Shown here one piece after another: positions 26,533 to 35,766 of a DNA stretch of 64,000 nucleotides. Origin of the DNA: Mucilaginibacter gossypiicola. Its GTDB lineage: Bacteria > Bacteroidota > Bacteroidia > Sphingobacteriales > Sphingobacteriaceae. The notes below the pieces were generated by a model. That model made no database searches and was not told the origin of the DNA. It was given only the letters and a program-made list of their open reading frames with translations. The stretch's first letter is position 1; the number at the start of each line of letters is the position of its first letter. The stretch lies in NCBI RefSeq assembly GCF_900110105.1, contig NZ_FOCL01000006.1, positions 186,001 through 250,000 on the forward strand. The letters are read 5' to 3'. A program made the translations under genes and the position numbers.

Positions 26533-27750
26533 TTATAGGTTTTGAACGAGATTTAAAAACACCCGGCTTTCAGTTTCCCAGTTCAATGATGTTTGCCCTA
26601 ATTGGTAGTTTTGAAGGCGTGTTTGATATAAAACATCCGGGTTCTCAATATAAAAACAGATAGAATCCGTTAGCGATTGCAAATTGTCTTTTTGATATAA
26701 TTTTCCGGTAGCCGGATGTTGTTCCATAAACAGTTTTTGTGCCTGTGTATTGCTTGCTATCATGGCAAGGCCGCATTGTATATAAGTAAAGATCTTATTG
26801 GTGAGGCAGATATCCCTGTTTAAAGGTACACCGGTTTCGGTGGCCATGCCGATATCAAAGCGGCTCGCAAAACTGAAGATCTCATCAGCAGCAATAGGCT
26901 CATGGAACTGAAGTTGATCCGCGTTTAATTGAAGTGCATGGCCGAGGTTTAACAATGCGAATCTGTGGTTTTTACTGCAATTGCCCAGCAGATGTAATTG
27001 TACATTACCTTTAGTAGCTGCCATTGCTTTGATAACATCTTCCAATCCTCTTTCGGGGCCTATCGTTTGCGAAAACCAAAATAGTTTTAGCGGCTCATCG
27101 GCTTTATAATTTGGCCTGATGTTGAGCGCTGTTTTAGGGAACACGTTGTTTATTACAACAGGGTTTAGATAACTGTGTTCGCGTTTATAATATTGAGCTA
27201 TGAGCGGGCTTGCTGCTGTAAAATAACCAACCTGGCTAAAATATCTTTCTTCAATGTATTTATTGAGGCGATAGTTTTCGTCATGGGTTGAAGTGAACTG
27301 TCCCGAATGCATGTCCTCTGCATCGTAACCAACTTTGGCACCATTGCGTTTTGCCGCTAATACTGCAGCCGGCAGCGCACCAAGGTTATGGGCTATGTAA
27401 AGGTCTGTTTTTATTTTTTTTGCGATAGCCAAGGCCTCAGTATGGCTGCGGCTGATGGCGTTTTCCGGGATGCCGAAATTTCGGGTATATTTAAATAGCA
27501 GCGTACTTAGCTTTTGGCGGATACGGGTTTTAAAATAAGTAACCTTTTTCGCAACAGGATCTCCGCCACAATAAATATACATGTTAGGATACTTGTCAGT
27601 TAAAGCTTTATCGGCTTTTTGTGCCCATTGCTGGTAAAAGCAACAAATAACTTTAACGCTATAGCCAAGCTTATGCAATGTTTCGGCCTCTTTAACCAGG
27701 CGCGGATTGGTAGTAGGCTGACCGGTAGTTATGAAAGTAACGTTCTTCAA
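26533..27750 (-). CDS. GT-B fold glycosyltransferase (GT4-like)
   Basis: A 405-residue glycosyltransferase with MKNVTFITTGQPTTNPRLVK at the N-terminus and DAEDMHSG in the acceptor domain. The donor domain contains KLFWFSQTIGPERGLEDVI and a variant catalytic region ETGVPLNRDICLTNKIFTY. The subgroup recurs in Bacteroidota exopolysaccharide loci. The start codon is TTG at 27750, forming a four-base TTGA overlap with the stop of the upstream GT4 gene. Specificity is unknown. Confidence 0.82.
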   Translation of the reverse strand: MKNVTFITTGQPTTNPRLVKEAETLHKLGYSVKVICCFYQQWAQKADKALTDKYPNMYIYCGGDPVAKKVTYFKTRIRQKLSTLLFKYTRNFGIPENAISRSHTEALAIAKKIKTDLYIAHNLGALPAAVLAAKRNGAKVGYDAEDMHSGQFTSTHDENYRLNKYIEERYFSQVGYFTAASPLIAQYYKREHSYLNPVVINNVFPKTALNIRPNYKADEPLKLFWFSQTIGPERGLEDVIKAMAATKGNVQLHLLGNCSKNHRFALLNLGHALQLNADQLQFHEPIAADEIFSFASRFDIGMATETGVPLNRDICLTNKIFTYIQCGLAMIASNTQAQKLFMEQHPATGKLYQKDNLQSLTDSICFYIENPDVLYQTRLQNYQLGQTSLNWETESRVFLNLVQNL

Positions 27751-28775
27751 TTCTTACGTGTTGCCAGTTGGTATAATTCCTCGTACTGTTTGGCCAGTAC
27801 ACCGGCGCTGAATTTTTGTTCGGCAATCTGTCGGCAGGTTATTCTGTTAATACTGTCAATGTTGCTGATTGCCTTGGTTAGGTCTGCCTTGGTATCGCAA
27901 ACAAAGCCATTTATGCCATGACTTACAACCTCTGGTACTGCCCCCCGCCTAAGACCTATAACCGGCGTGCCGCAGGCCAGCGCCTCGGCCATAACGATAC
28001 CAAAGGGTTCGTCCCAGGTTACAGGCATCAGGAAGGCTTTTGAGTTACGCAGCAATTGGTTTTTCTGCCTGTTGTTAACAGGGCCTATGTATTTAATCTG
28101 TTCACCATCAATATAGGGTTTTACCTGTTCTTCAAAATATTGCTGGTGTTTTGGCTCATTGGGTACATTGCCAGCTATTACCAATTTTTGATTAGTTTTT
28201 TTTGCTGCATGTATGGCAATAGCTGTTCCTTTTTCGTGCTGGATCCTGCCTAAAAAGGTAAGAGGCGCATCAGGGGCAACATCGGCATTGAAATCGTAAT
28301 CGTTGATGTCAACCCCGTTATAAATAGTGGTTACATCAGCAAAAGTATTGATCTGGTTAGCTATGTAATTACTGCATGCTATAAATCTCAATGAGTTTTT
28401 ATGAGCGATGCTTACTGCCTTTTTTACCTGCGATATAGTGGGTGGTAATTGATAGGATACAATTTTGGGAATCCGGCTTAACATGAGTAAAGCTATATTG
28501 CTCATACGGCCGAAGGTATGTACAATATCAAAATGCTGAAAAGCAATTTTTGAAGTAAGCCGGTTGATCTTCACCAAATCTTTTATCCCATAATGCGCTG
28601 ATTCGCGGTAACCAACCAGTTTGCAGCCCGGCTGCGAATGTTCGTTGGCATACAGGGTAACATCGTGCCCGTTTTTTTTAAGCTCCTGGATCAGCATAAA
28701 AACAATGCGTTCAATACCACCGTATTGCTCAGGAGGTACAGGGATCAGCGGATTTACTATAATGGCTATTTTCAA
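27747..28775 (-). CDS. Glycosyltransferase family 4
   Basis: Retaining GT-B glycosyltransferase. The glycine-rich acceptor loop PPEQYGGIERIV and the EX7E motif EPFGIVMAE are intact, with FLGRIQHEKGTAIAI opening the donor domain. I choose a TTG at 28775, so the protein begins with KIAIIVNPLIPVPP after the initiator. The frame stays open to another TTG at 28826, which would add 17 residues unlike the family and overlap the upstream gene. No ATG is available near either site. It is related in layout to mannosyl- or glucosyltransferases. Confidence 0.85.
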   Translation of the reverse strand: MKIAIIVNPLIPVPPEQYGGIERIVFMLIQELKKNGHDVTLYANEHSQPGCKLVGYRESAHYGIKDLVKINRLTSKIAFQHFDIVHTFGRMSNIALLMLSRIPKIVSYQLPPTISQVKKAVSIAHKNSLRFIACSNYIANQINTFADVTTIYNGVDINDYDFNADVAPDAPLTFLGRIQHEKGTAIAIHAAKKTNQKLVIAGNVPNEPKHQQYFEEQVKPYIDGEQIKYIGPVNNRQKNQLLRNSKAFLMPVTWDEPFGIVMAEALACGTPVIGLRRGAVPEVVSHGINGFVCDTKADLTKAISNIDSINRITCRQIAEQKFSAGVLAKQYEELYQLATRKN

Positions 28776-28815
28776 TTTAAATACTGTTTGATGAGTGCGC
28801 TGGCATAATGTATGC

Positions 28816-29976
28816 TTAGCGCCCAAAAATGACCCTCTTTATTTTTTTTAACGATGATGGGATAGCGTGGTCGTGCAAGGCTCTTTGTTGTCCGTTGATC
28901 CTTAGTTTATCCCTCTTTTCTTTGTTGTTGAGCAGTTCCGTTGCTTTTTGTACCAGTTCATCAACCGTGCGGTAAACGTTAATTTCATTATCGGTATCGT
29001 AAAGCTGCCCGATGCCTTCACAGTATTCGGTAAGGTAGCACGCGGCAAGCATCGGCGCTTCTATATCACGTAACCGGGAATAGGTTAGCGGCTTGTTGTG
29101 GGTACGTTTAAATGTTGGTACCCGGTTAATTCCCAAAGTAACCATGCTCCTTTGAGTGATGTTGATATACTCATCAAAATCCGGGCTCGGGAATATATGG
29201 TTGTCGGCGACGGGGATTATAGGAAGCTTGTTTAATTGCTGAAGCCCTTTAATTGCCAGGCCGGAAAAACCCTGCTGTTTTACAAAGGTAACCTGGTTGA
29301 TAAGTTTTTGATAAACAGAACCAGGAACAAATGCCGGGGCTGTGCTCTGTCCTAACCAGCCAGCCCCGCGAATGCTTAGGGGCAGGCCTTTTTGAATAGC
29401 CTGGCCTAACAGATTTTCCCGCAGCATATCTTTTGATCCGATAAATGATACACCCGGTTGCTCATGAAGTGAGGTATACTGCCTTAGTTCGGGCTCAACC
29501 CACATAGGCATTGGCAGATTGATATACTTTACGCCCGCTTTGTTATACATTGCTAATGCCTCGTATTCAGGCACCCAAATCAAATCAAAGATCCTGAACG
29601 TTGCCGGTACAGTTTTAAATTCCCTGATGTTATCGCAATAAAAGTTAACACAGGGGATTCCCATTTTCCTGATCTGCGCTATCGCATCAGTATTTATTTG
29701 CTTTGGATACAGATATGTTAAAAAAATATCGATGTTTTGTTGGTTAGCTTTGATATAATTGATAGTGGCCTGCCAGCTCCGTTCCTGCCAGTTTTGTAAT
29801 GTGGCCGAACCTTCGTCGTATACCAATCCTTCGGCCCAATCAACCTCCGGTACTTCAATGTAGCTCATACCAGCTTCTCCGATACCGTTTTTGATATAAT
29901 GCTGCCAAAAGCGGTAGGAGGGCACAGGGTGAGGTTTGCTTACCTTATCCTGTAAAAATGAAAGCAGTATGCGCAT
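28816..29976 (-). CDS. CgeB-like glycosyltransferase
   Basis: A GT-B protein of the CgeB/DUF3880 type, about 386 residues. It has VNFYCDNIREFKTVP and DLIWVPEYEALAMY in the N-terminal domain, and PGVSFIGSKDMLRENLL and LRDIEAPMLAACYLTEYCEG in the donor domain. The last motif is the usual RxxEAxxxG-like end of this group. The ATG at 29976 (MRILLSFLQDK) is preferred over an in-frame TTG at 29994. It likely adds one sugar to the repeat unit; specificity is unknown. Confidence 0.82.
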   Translation of the reverse strand: MRILLSFLQDKVSKPHPVPSYRFWQHYIKNGIGEAGMSYIEVPEVDWAEGLVYDEGSATLQNWQERSWQATINYIKANQQNIDIFLTYLYPKQINTDAIAQIRKMGIPCVNFYCDNIREFKTVPATFRIFDLIWVPEYEALAMYNKAGVKYINLPMPMWVEPELRQYTSLHEQPGVSFIGSKDMLRENLLGQAIQKGLPLSIRGAGWLGQSTAPAFVPGSVYQKLINQVTFVKQQGFSGLAIKGLQQLNKLPIIPVADNHIFPSPDFDEYINITQRSMVTLGINRVPTFKRTHNKPLTYSRLRDIEAPMLAACYLTEYCEGIGQLYDTDNEINVYRTVDELVQKATELLNNKEKRDKLRINGQQRALHDHAIPSSLKKIKRVIFGR

Positions 29977-29983
29977 AGATATA

Positions 29984-30937
29984 TTACCTGCCAAACAAGG
30001 CTTTAAATTTTTGTGTTAATTTCCAACCGATGATTTGGTTTAACAGCTTTGTATAACCACCGGCCGGAAACCTGGCTTTTGAACCGCCTAACTCGTTAAT
30101 ACGCTGTTGGGCTTTGTTCATAATATCGGGATAGTGGGGATAATACGCATAAACAAAATTTTGCAGGCAATCGGCAACTGCGGTTCTGACCCTCGGGCTG
30201 TTTTCGTACAGCAGCATGTATGCTGTGCCTTCATAGATGGATGTAAAAGCCGACTCAATCCCCCGCCTGGACGTTAATGCAGACAGCGAATTGCCGATAC
30301 CGCTCCGGTAATATAAAACAGCATTTTGGGCGAAACGAATTTCATTAGCCTGCAACAATACGCGTGTGATAAATTCAAAATCATTCACCAGGCTTAACCG
30401 CTCATCCCATAACCCCGATTTTTCAAGCACAGCCCTTGGGATTAGCCATAAGGCGCATTGCATCATGGCTTGTTTGCCATCCATGGATGATACCAGCCAG
30501 TCGATAGGTTTGCAATCTTCTTTAATAAACTCTTCGTTCAGTTTAAAGGTGCCGATATCATCGTTATAGAAACGGCCCCAGGCGGCTGAAGCTACTGCAT
30601 CTTCGCTATTGCCCACCCGTTTAACTTGTTCGGCAATATAACCGGGCGTGATCATATCGTCAGCATCCATAAATTTAATAAGCCTGCCTTTTGAAAGATT
30701 GAAGGCTTTATTTGCAGCTGCACACTGGCCGCTGTTTTTTTGCTGATGAATGCTGATGCGCGGGTCGGTAAACCGATTAAGAACAACGGCAGTATCATCC
30801 GTAGAACCATCATTAATAATGATGAGCTCCCAGTTGGTATAGGTTTGCTCAAGTATTGAACGAACAGCCTCGCCAATATATTTGCCCGCGTTATAGGCGG
30901 GCATGCAAATAGATACTAACGGGTTACTTTTTTCCAC
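29984..30937 (-). CDS. Glycosyltransferase family 2
   Basis: Inverting GT-A glycosyltransferase of 317 residues. It shows SICMPAYNAGKYIGEAV, the nucleotide-binding INDGSTDDTA and metal-binding KFMDADDMITP. The acceptor half has LVNDFEFITRVLL, the ED-like catalytic region of the family. It begins with a GTG at 30937 that overlaps the upstream gene by 22 bases. It is one of about seven GT2 enzymes in the locus; the transferred sugar cannot be predicted. Confidence 0.88.
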   Translation of the reverse strand: MEKSNPLVSICMPAYNAGKYIGEAVRSILEQTYTNWELIIINDGSTDDTAVVLNRFTDPRISIHQQKNSGQCAAANKAFNLSKGRLIKFMDADDMITPGYIAEQVKRVGNSEDAVASAAWGRFYNDDIGTFKLNEEFIKEDCKPIDWLVSSMDGKQAMMQCALWLIPRAVLEKSGLWDERLSLVNDFEFITRVLLQANEIRFAQNAVLYYRSGIGNSLSALTSRRGIESAFTSIYEGTAYMLLYENSPRVRTAVADCLQNFVYAYYPHYPDIMNKAQQRINELGGSKARFPAGGYTKLLNQIIGWKLTQKFKALFGR

Positions 30938-31848
30938 TCGGTAGTAAAATAGGGCAGTTTAGCTTTGAAAATATAATGGCGTACGATGCTTTGACTTTTA
31001 AAGCCAGGTTTATTATCGTAAAAGATACTATATGATTTTTCGTCAAGCGCTTCGGCATTTTGATGATACAGCAAATAGCTCATCAAGGTTTGTTCAACCT
31101 GGGCTGGCCCTGCATGAGGATAGTGTTGTAGCAGTAGCCTGGCTTTTTCTTCAAGGTGGGCATAGTCAATTTTATCATTGTCATAAGCTATGATGCCGCC
31201 GTTAACGCTCTTTATACAGTTGATGCCATGTTTATCGCTGAGTATATCCTCGTTATCGACAAAGTAGGAGCTTGCCAGCTGCTCCCTCATATAAACGGCT
31301 GTTTTTTGTTGATATGCCTCCAGTATTTGATCGGGTTTGCCAAAAAAGATCATGTCGCTATCCATATGGATTGCCCATGAGGACGAGGTATGAATATCTA
31401 TCAACCGTCGAAAAAAGGGGTGCCAATTACGCAAATACCTTAATGTTGGGAAATGATGCTGTGGTAAAACAACGTCGAGATGTTGTAACACCTGCTGCTC
31501 GGATATGGCTTCAATACCCGGCAATACCTGGTTTACAAAACCGATATGTTCATCGGTAAGTGTTCCGTCCGAATATAGCTTGATCCCTAACCGGCCATCC
31601 AGGTGACGAGCCAATGTATAAGCACAAAAAATAGTTTGGTGCCAGTATTTTGCCCCGGTCAGGAAACTTACTTCGAGTATTTTATCTGTTAAAAGCTTAA
31701 CCGGCGGCAACTTCAGCGCTGCTTTTTTCATTTGCTGTTCGCCTCGCTGCATGTTTAGCCAGCCCCTCAGCCCGAAATGACTGATATGGTATCTTACCGA
31801 AAAGGTAGGCTTAAAAAGGTATTTGTATGCTATTTTACCTAAGGTCAC
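30916..31848 (-). CDS. GT-A type glycosyltransferase (GT8-like), paralogue 1
   Basis: A 310-residue protein that I place in a GT8-like, retaining GT-A group because of the DxD-type AIHMDSDMIFFGKP and a separate SVNGGIIAYDND that resembles the GT8 NxGxxxxN region. SFLTGAKYWHQTIFCAY precedes it. It shares layout and several motifs (ELPPV/KLPPV, FLTGKNYLYQT/FLTGAKYWHQT, LDSDM/MDSDM) with the next gene upstream, so the two are diverged tandem copies. It starts with a GTG at 31848. The donor and acceptor are unknown. Confidence 0.7.
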   Translation of the reverse strand: MTLGKIAYKYLFKPTFSVRYHISHFGLRGWLNMQRGEQQMKKAALKLPPVKLLTDKILEVSFLTGAKYWHQTIFCAYTLARHLDGRLGIKLYSDGTLTDEHIGFVNQVLPGIEAISEQQVLQHLDVVLPQHHFPTLRYLRNWHPFFRRLIDIHTSSSWAIHMDSDMIFFGKPDQILEAYQQKTAVYMREQLASSYFVDNEDILSDKHGINCIKSVNGGIIAYDNDKIDYAHLEEKARLLLQHYPHAGPAQVEQTLMSYLLYHQNAEALDEKSYSIFYDNKPGFKSQSIVRHYIFKAKLPYFTTEWKKVTR

Positions 31849-31851
31849 GAG

Positions 31852-32769
31852 CTATAAAAAATGTTTCCAGGCGTGTTTAAAATAACCTTCTTTTGAAAGG
31901 TCGACATAATGGTGGAGTCTGCCTGTTTTGTTTTTGATCTGATCCGGGCCTGGGTTAACAATATATTCTTCGGCTTTCAAAACTGTGGCATTGTCATTCC
32001 CTATAAGCATGGCCGAAAGTGCCTGCTCTAAATAGTAAGAAGTACCTTCCTGCCCTTCGAGTGTTTTAACCCAGTTTTCAAGTTTGTCCCAATCAATGGC
32101 ATCGCTTTTTAAACCAATAGCACCCACATTAAGTAGTGGTTTTATGGGTGAACCTGCCAGTTGTGTCATCAGCTGTTGCGAGTAACCATAAGCTTCTGTA
32201 CAATCAATCATGTGAAGAGGCTGTTGCGGGTTGTTAAGCCAGTTAACCAAATCTGCCGGCTCATCCCAAAAAAGCATGTCCGAATCCAGTACCAGTTTCC
32301 AGTCATCGCCGGGAATGGTGTGCACATCGGTTAGTTTTTTGATGTGTGGATAAACCGCCCTTTTTTTATGAAGATAGGGATAGTGGGTTTCTGGCAATGT
32401 GTTTTGCAGGTTTTCGCTGATCTTGTTTTGCGTGATAACCTGTGCGCCGGGCAACTGTTTTTCTACTCGCTTAAGCAGCTCGAGATTAAAACTGCCATCG
32501 TCGACCAAGATGAATTTAAATTGCACTCCGGATGATTTAACCAATGACTGGATGCAATAAAGCGTTTGGTACAGGTAATTTTTACCGGTTAAAAAGTAAA
32601 CCGGTAACCCATTTGCATGTGAAATTACCGGGGGCAATTCAACCGAGCGCTGTTCCATCTCCTTACGTCCGTTCATCATACGGAGGTAATTGAAGTAGCC
32701 GCCAAAACGCCTGAACTTTTGCAGTTGTGAACGCGGGTTACGATATAAAAAATTAATAAGCGATTGCAT
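31852..32769 (-). CDS. GT-A type glycosyltransferase (GT8-like), paralogue 2
   Basis: A 305-residue relative of the protein encoded at 30916-31848, with the same order of motifs: VELPPV, YFLTGKNYLYQTLYC, LVDDGSFN, KLVLDSDMLFWDEP and LLNVGAIGLKSD. The conserved DSD is the expected metal-binding site of a nucleotide-sugar transferase. The two genes are separated by three bases. This arrangement points to duplication followed by divergence of donor or acceptor choice. The family call is by motif, not by search. Confidence 0.7.
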   Translation of the reverse strand: MQSLINFLYRNPRSQLQKFRRFGGYFNYLRMMNGRKEMEQRSVELPPVISHANGLPVYFLTGKNYLYQTLYCIQSLVKSSGVQFKFILVDDGSFNLELLKRVEKQLPGAQVITQNKISENLQNTLPETHYPYLHKKRAVYPHIKKLTDVHTIPGDDWKLVLDSDMLFWDEPADLVNWLNNPQQPLHMIDCTEAYGYSQQLMTQLAGSPIKPLLNVGAIGLKSDAIDWDKLENWVKTLEGQEGTSYYLEQALSAMLIGNDNATVLKAEEYIVNPGPDQIKNKTGRLHHYVDLSKEGYFKHAWKHFL

Positions 32770-32771
32770 TG

Positions 32772-33692
32772 CTATTTATGGGGTAAGGATGCCAGGCCAT
32801 CAAACGTGCCGCATGCTCCCTGCCATTTGATATAATCGGGCTTACTTTTCCAGGCCTTGTAGGAAAACCAGGCTTTTGTCTTCCGCAATAAAGCACCTGT
32901 TTTTGTTACTTGTTGCCAGGGATTTATATCATGGTTTTGCAGTAACTGTATCCATGATTTATTCGTGCTACTAAGCAGGCGGGCCAGGTAATCTGCCTCC
33001 ATGCGTTGGGCCGGAATGATATGCTGTAACATCAGCTCCGGGAAATAACCAACCTGCCAGCTGCTTTTGAGGATTTCGAGCACCATATCATTATCTCCGC
33101 CCGAACTTAGGGAATTACCTGTGCGGTCGCTGATGCTGTTTTTGCCGAAAGTGATTTTTTTGATATAAGATGTAATAGCTTCCCGCCTTATTGCCATTCC
33201 GGCACCGATGGGTGCGGCGTTTGGGTATTCGTTGTTCCACGTTGCAGTAATAGGCTCATCACCCAGATCGCGTAACGCCAGGCTTCCGTAAAACTCACCC
33301 AGCCATTTGGGCGGAGTAGTTTCAAACAAGGGAACAGATTTACCGCCGATTGCTCCCATTTTTGGATTTTGGCCAAAAATGTTCGATGCTTTTTCAAAGT
33401 AAGCGGAATCAAGGATATTATCATCATCGGCCATTACAATGATATCTCCTGTTGATTCATTAAAACCTTTGAGGCGCGCATAGGTAAGGCCCTGTTTTGT
33501 TTCCCTTATAATTTTTGCAGCAGGGTGCCAGCTTAAATTAATTTGCTGCTCAAAATTGTTGGTAGAATTATTGTCGATGATAACCAATTCCCATTCATCA
33601 GCAGGCAGCGATTGGTTTTTTAAAGCCAAAAGCGTTTGCTGCAATCTCGCAGCATCAGGATTGTAAGTAGGAATAATTACCGAAAGCTGCAT
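32772..33692 (-). CDS. Glycosyltransferase family 2
   Basis: Inverting GT-A glycosyltransferase of 306 residues. SVIIPTYNPDAARLQQTL opens the fold, IDNNSTNN and VMADDDNILD supply nucleotide and metal binding, and SSGGDNDMVLEIL provides the acidic catalytic region. GLTYARLKGFNES is typical of the subgroup that includes many capsular enzymes. It overlaps the upstream GT4 gene by one base (TGATG), so translation is likely coupled. The sugar is unknown. Confidence 0.88.
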   Translation of the reverse strand: MQLSVIIPTYNPDAARLQQTLLALKNQSLPADEWELVIIDNNSTNNFEQQINLSWHPAAKIIRETKQGLTYARLKGFNESTGDIIVMADDDNILDSAYFEKASNIFGQNPKMGAIGGKSVPLFETTPPKWLGEFYGSLALRDLGDEPITATWNNEYPNAAPIGAGMAIRREAITSYIKKITFGKNSISDRTGNSLSSGGDNDMVLEILKSSWQVGYFPELMLQHIIPAQRMEADYLARLLSSTNKSWIQLLQNHDINPWQQVTKTGALLRKTKAWFSYKAWKSKPDYIKWQGACGTFDGLASLPHK

Positions 33693-34903
33693 CAGTTAAA
33701 ATCCTTGATCATCTTGGTGTAATAGGTCAATGAATTAGCGGCTAACCTATCGCCGGTAAATTTATCTTCAATGGTTTTGCGGGCATTCAAACCGAGTCGC
33801 TTTCTTAAATCATAATCATCAACTAAACTGATAATTTTATCGGCAAGGCTTTGCGCATTGCCTGCTTCGGCAAATAAACCGTTATAGTTATCAGTGATGA
33901 TTTCAGGAACACCACCAACGTTACAGCCAATAGCAGGTTTGCCGTAACTCATAGCTTCAATAAATATCAAACCGAATGACTCGTACCGTGATGGGGCGAC
34001 AAAAATATCACACGACTGATAGGCTTGTGATAATGCATCATGATCAACCTTCCCGCCGAAAGCAACTTTTTGTAAAACAGCATCAGGGTTATCATTCTTA
34101 AATCTGTTCTGGTAATCGTTACCGGTATCGCTGCCAATTAGCTGAAATACAACATTTGGAGTTTTCTGTAACACAAGTGGAATTGCCGCAAGCAAAACAT
34201 CAGTGCCTTTGCGGTACTCAAACCGGCCTGCGTATAATATTTTAATTACTTCACCGGCAGTAGTGTCATCAGCTATAAGGGGTAGATCAATGCCATGCGG
34301 AATAATTTCAAATTGCTTAGCATCGATATTATAAAGACGTTCCAATTCCAGTGCATGGCTTTGTGCGTGGGTTAGTATATACCTGCTCCTTTTAATGAAG
34401 GTTATCTCCATTTTGGCTATCAGATCCATTCCCCTTGACTTAAAAGGGTAATGCTCGTTCATGATCTGCGAAAAGGTAGTGCTTACCCTTACGGCTACCG
34501 GAGCTTTGAGTTTTTTGTATGGCAAAAAATAGCACAGCGAAAAATAGCTGGTGGTTTCAATTACCTCAATGCCATATTGCTGAATAAGCTTCCTTAAAAC
34601 CTGCGATGTAACACGCATGGATCTGATCTTCAATGCAAAATCAATGATAGCCCATTTATGCTTAAAAAGCTTATTGATAACAACAGGTACTTTACTTTTA
34701 TAGGTAAGTACAATGATCCCTTCTGCAAGCGTATGTTTACTAAAATTATCCGGCTCATTTTTATGGCGCGGCCTTACGTGTACCACGATAACCTTATTCC
34801 CTTTTGCTGCTAAACTTTGTGCCAGCAGCAGGTAATGATTAGCTATGCCGCTATCAATGGTATGCTCATCTGGGAAGTATGGTGTTACCAGCGCTATTGT
34901 CAT
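33692..34903 (-). CDS. Glycosyltransferase family 4
   Basis: Retaining GT-B glycosyltransferase of 403 residues. The donor domain begins ILYAGRFEYRKGTDVLLAAI and contains the EX7E motif ESFGLIFIE followed by AMSYGKPAIG. The acceptor domain opens MTIALVTPYFPDEHTIDSG. It starts with an ATG in a four-base ATGA overlap with the upstream GT2 gene. The complete motif set suggests an active enzyme; specificity is unknown. Confidence 0.9.
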   Translation of the reverse strand: MTIALVTPYFPDEHTIDSGIANHYLLLAQSLAAKGNKVIVVHVRPRHKNEPDNFSKHTLAEGIIVLTYKSKVPVVINKLFKHKWAIIDFALKIRSMRVTSQVLRKLIQQYGIEVIETTSYFSLCYFLPYKKLKAPVAVRVSTTFSQIMNEHYPFKSRGMDLIAKMEITFIKRSRYILTHAQSHALELERLYNIDAKQFEIIPHGIDLPLIADDTTAGEVIKILYAGRFEYRKGTDVLLAAIPLVLQKTPNVVFQLIGSDTGNDYQNRFKNDNPDAVLQKVAFGGKVDHDALSQAYQSCDIFVAPSRYESFGLIFIEAMSYGKPAIGCNVGGVPEIITDNYNGLFAEAGNAQSLADKIISLVDDYDLRKRLGLNARKTIEDKFTGDRLAANSLTYYTKMIKDFN

Positions 34904-35766
34904 GGTTTGGGTTTCAGGCTCCAGTAAACCATCCTTAAAAAAGTTTTAAGCCTGAATGAGATGCCAAGCCCGTTGGTGCCGGTTATGTAATACAAGATAT
35001 TTGCCCAGGCAAAAGTCATGCTTTGCTTTTCCTTTACTAACCAAAGGCTGCAGTATATGGATTGCTGCAGGAGGGTTGTTCTGTCCTCAATTTTATTTAA
35101 TGCTTTATTTATCGACAGGAATTTGTAATGATAACTGTAAAAACGGTAGTCGTAAACTGACGAACTCAAACCTGCTTCCCCAAAGCGTGCAATATCCAGA
35201 TCGATGTATTTGGTTTTAAATGCCGGGTTACAAAATACCTTCAATGTTAAATGATAGTCGGCAGCCACCCTGAACTTTAGATTGTACTTGCCTGTATCGT
35301 TAAACACTTCGCGTTTGTAAAAAATGCCCTGGTGGTGAATGCCGCGCGATAACACTTTGTTAATATTATCGTCAGCGTATTTGGTATTTGATACGGTACC
35401 CGTTACATTGCCATATATGAGGTCGACAGGTTCGTTTTGAATAGCGTTATAAATCTGATCTAATATTGCAGGACTATTTAAAATATCATCGCCCCCCATA
35501 AAATAAAGGCATTGCCCGGTTGCCATGTCAATGCCTTTGTTCATGGCATCGTAAATCCCCCTATCAGGCTCGGAGATGAACTGGATATGGTGATTTCCTG
35601 CTTTTTTGAAATTGCTGATGATAAATTGTGTATTATCATTTGAACCACCATCAACTAAAATCAGCTCGTAGTTTTTAAAACCCTGGCTGGTAATGCTATT
35701 TAATGCCTGCTGTAAGGTGCTTTCGCAATTATACAGCGGTATGATGATGGAAAAAAACGGGTTCAA
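34900..35766 (-). CDS. Glycosyltransferase family 2 (WcaE-like)
   Basis: A 288-residue GT-A enzyme of the WcaE-like subgroup, recognised by ISEPDRGIYDAMNKGIDMATG together with VDGGSNDNT and the metal-binding FMGGDDIL. HHQGIFYKR is the acceptor-side motif of that subgroup. The start codon is TTG at 35766, overlapping the stop of the SGNH gene by four bases (TTGA). A second protein of the same subgroup is encoded on the plus strand at 60235. WcaE itself adds fucose in colanic acid, but specificity does not carry over safely. Confidence 0.86.
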   Translation of the reverse strand: MNPFFSIIIPLYNCESTLQQALNSITSQGFKNYELILVDGGSNDNTQFIISNFKKAGNHHIQFISEPDRGIYDAMNKGIDMATGQCLYFMGGDDILNSPAILDQIYNAIQNEPVDLIYGNVTGTVSNTKYADDNINKVLSRGIHHQGIFYKREVFNDTGKYNLKFRVAADYHLTLKVFCNPAFKTKYIDLDIARFGEAGLSSSVYDYRFYSYHYKFLSINKALNKIEDRTTLLQQSIYCSLWLVKEKQSMTFAWANILYYITGTNGLGISFRLKTFLRMVYWSLKPKP

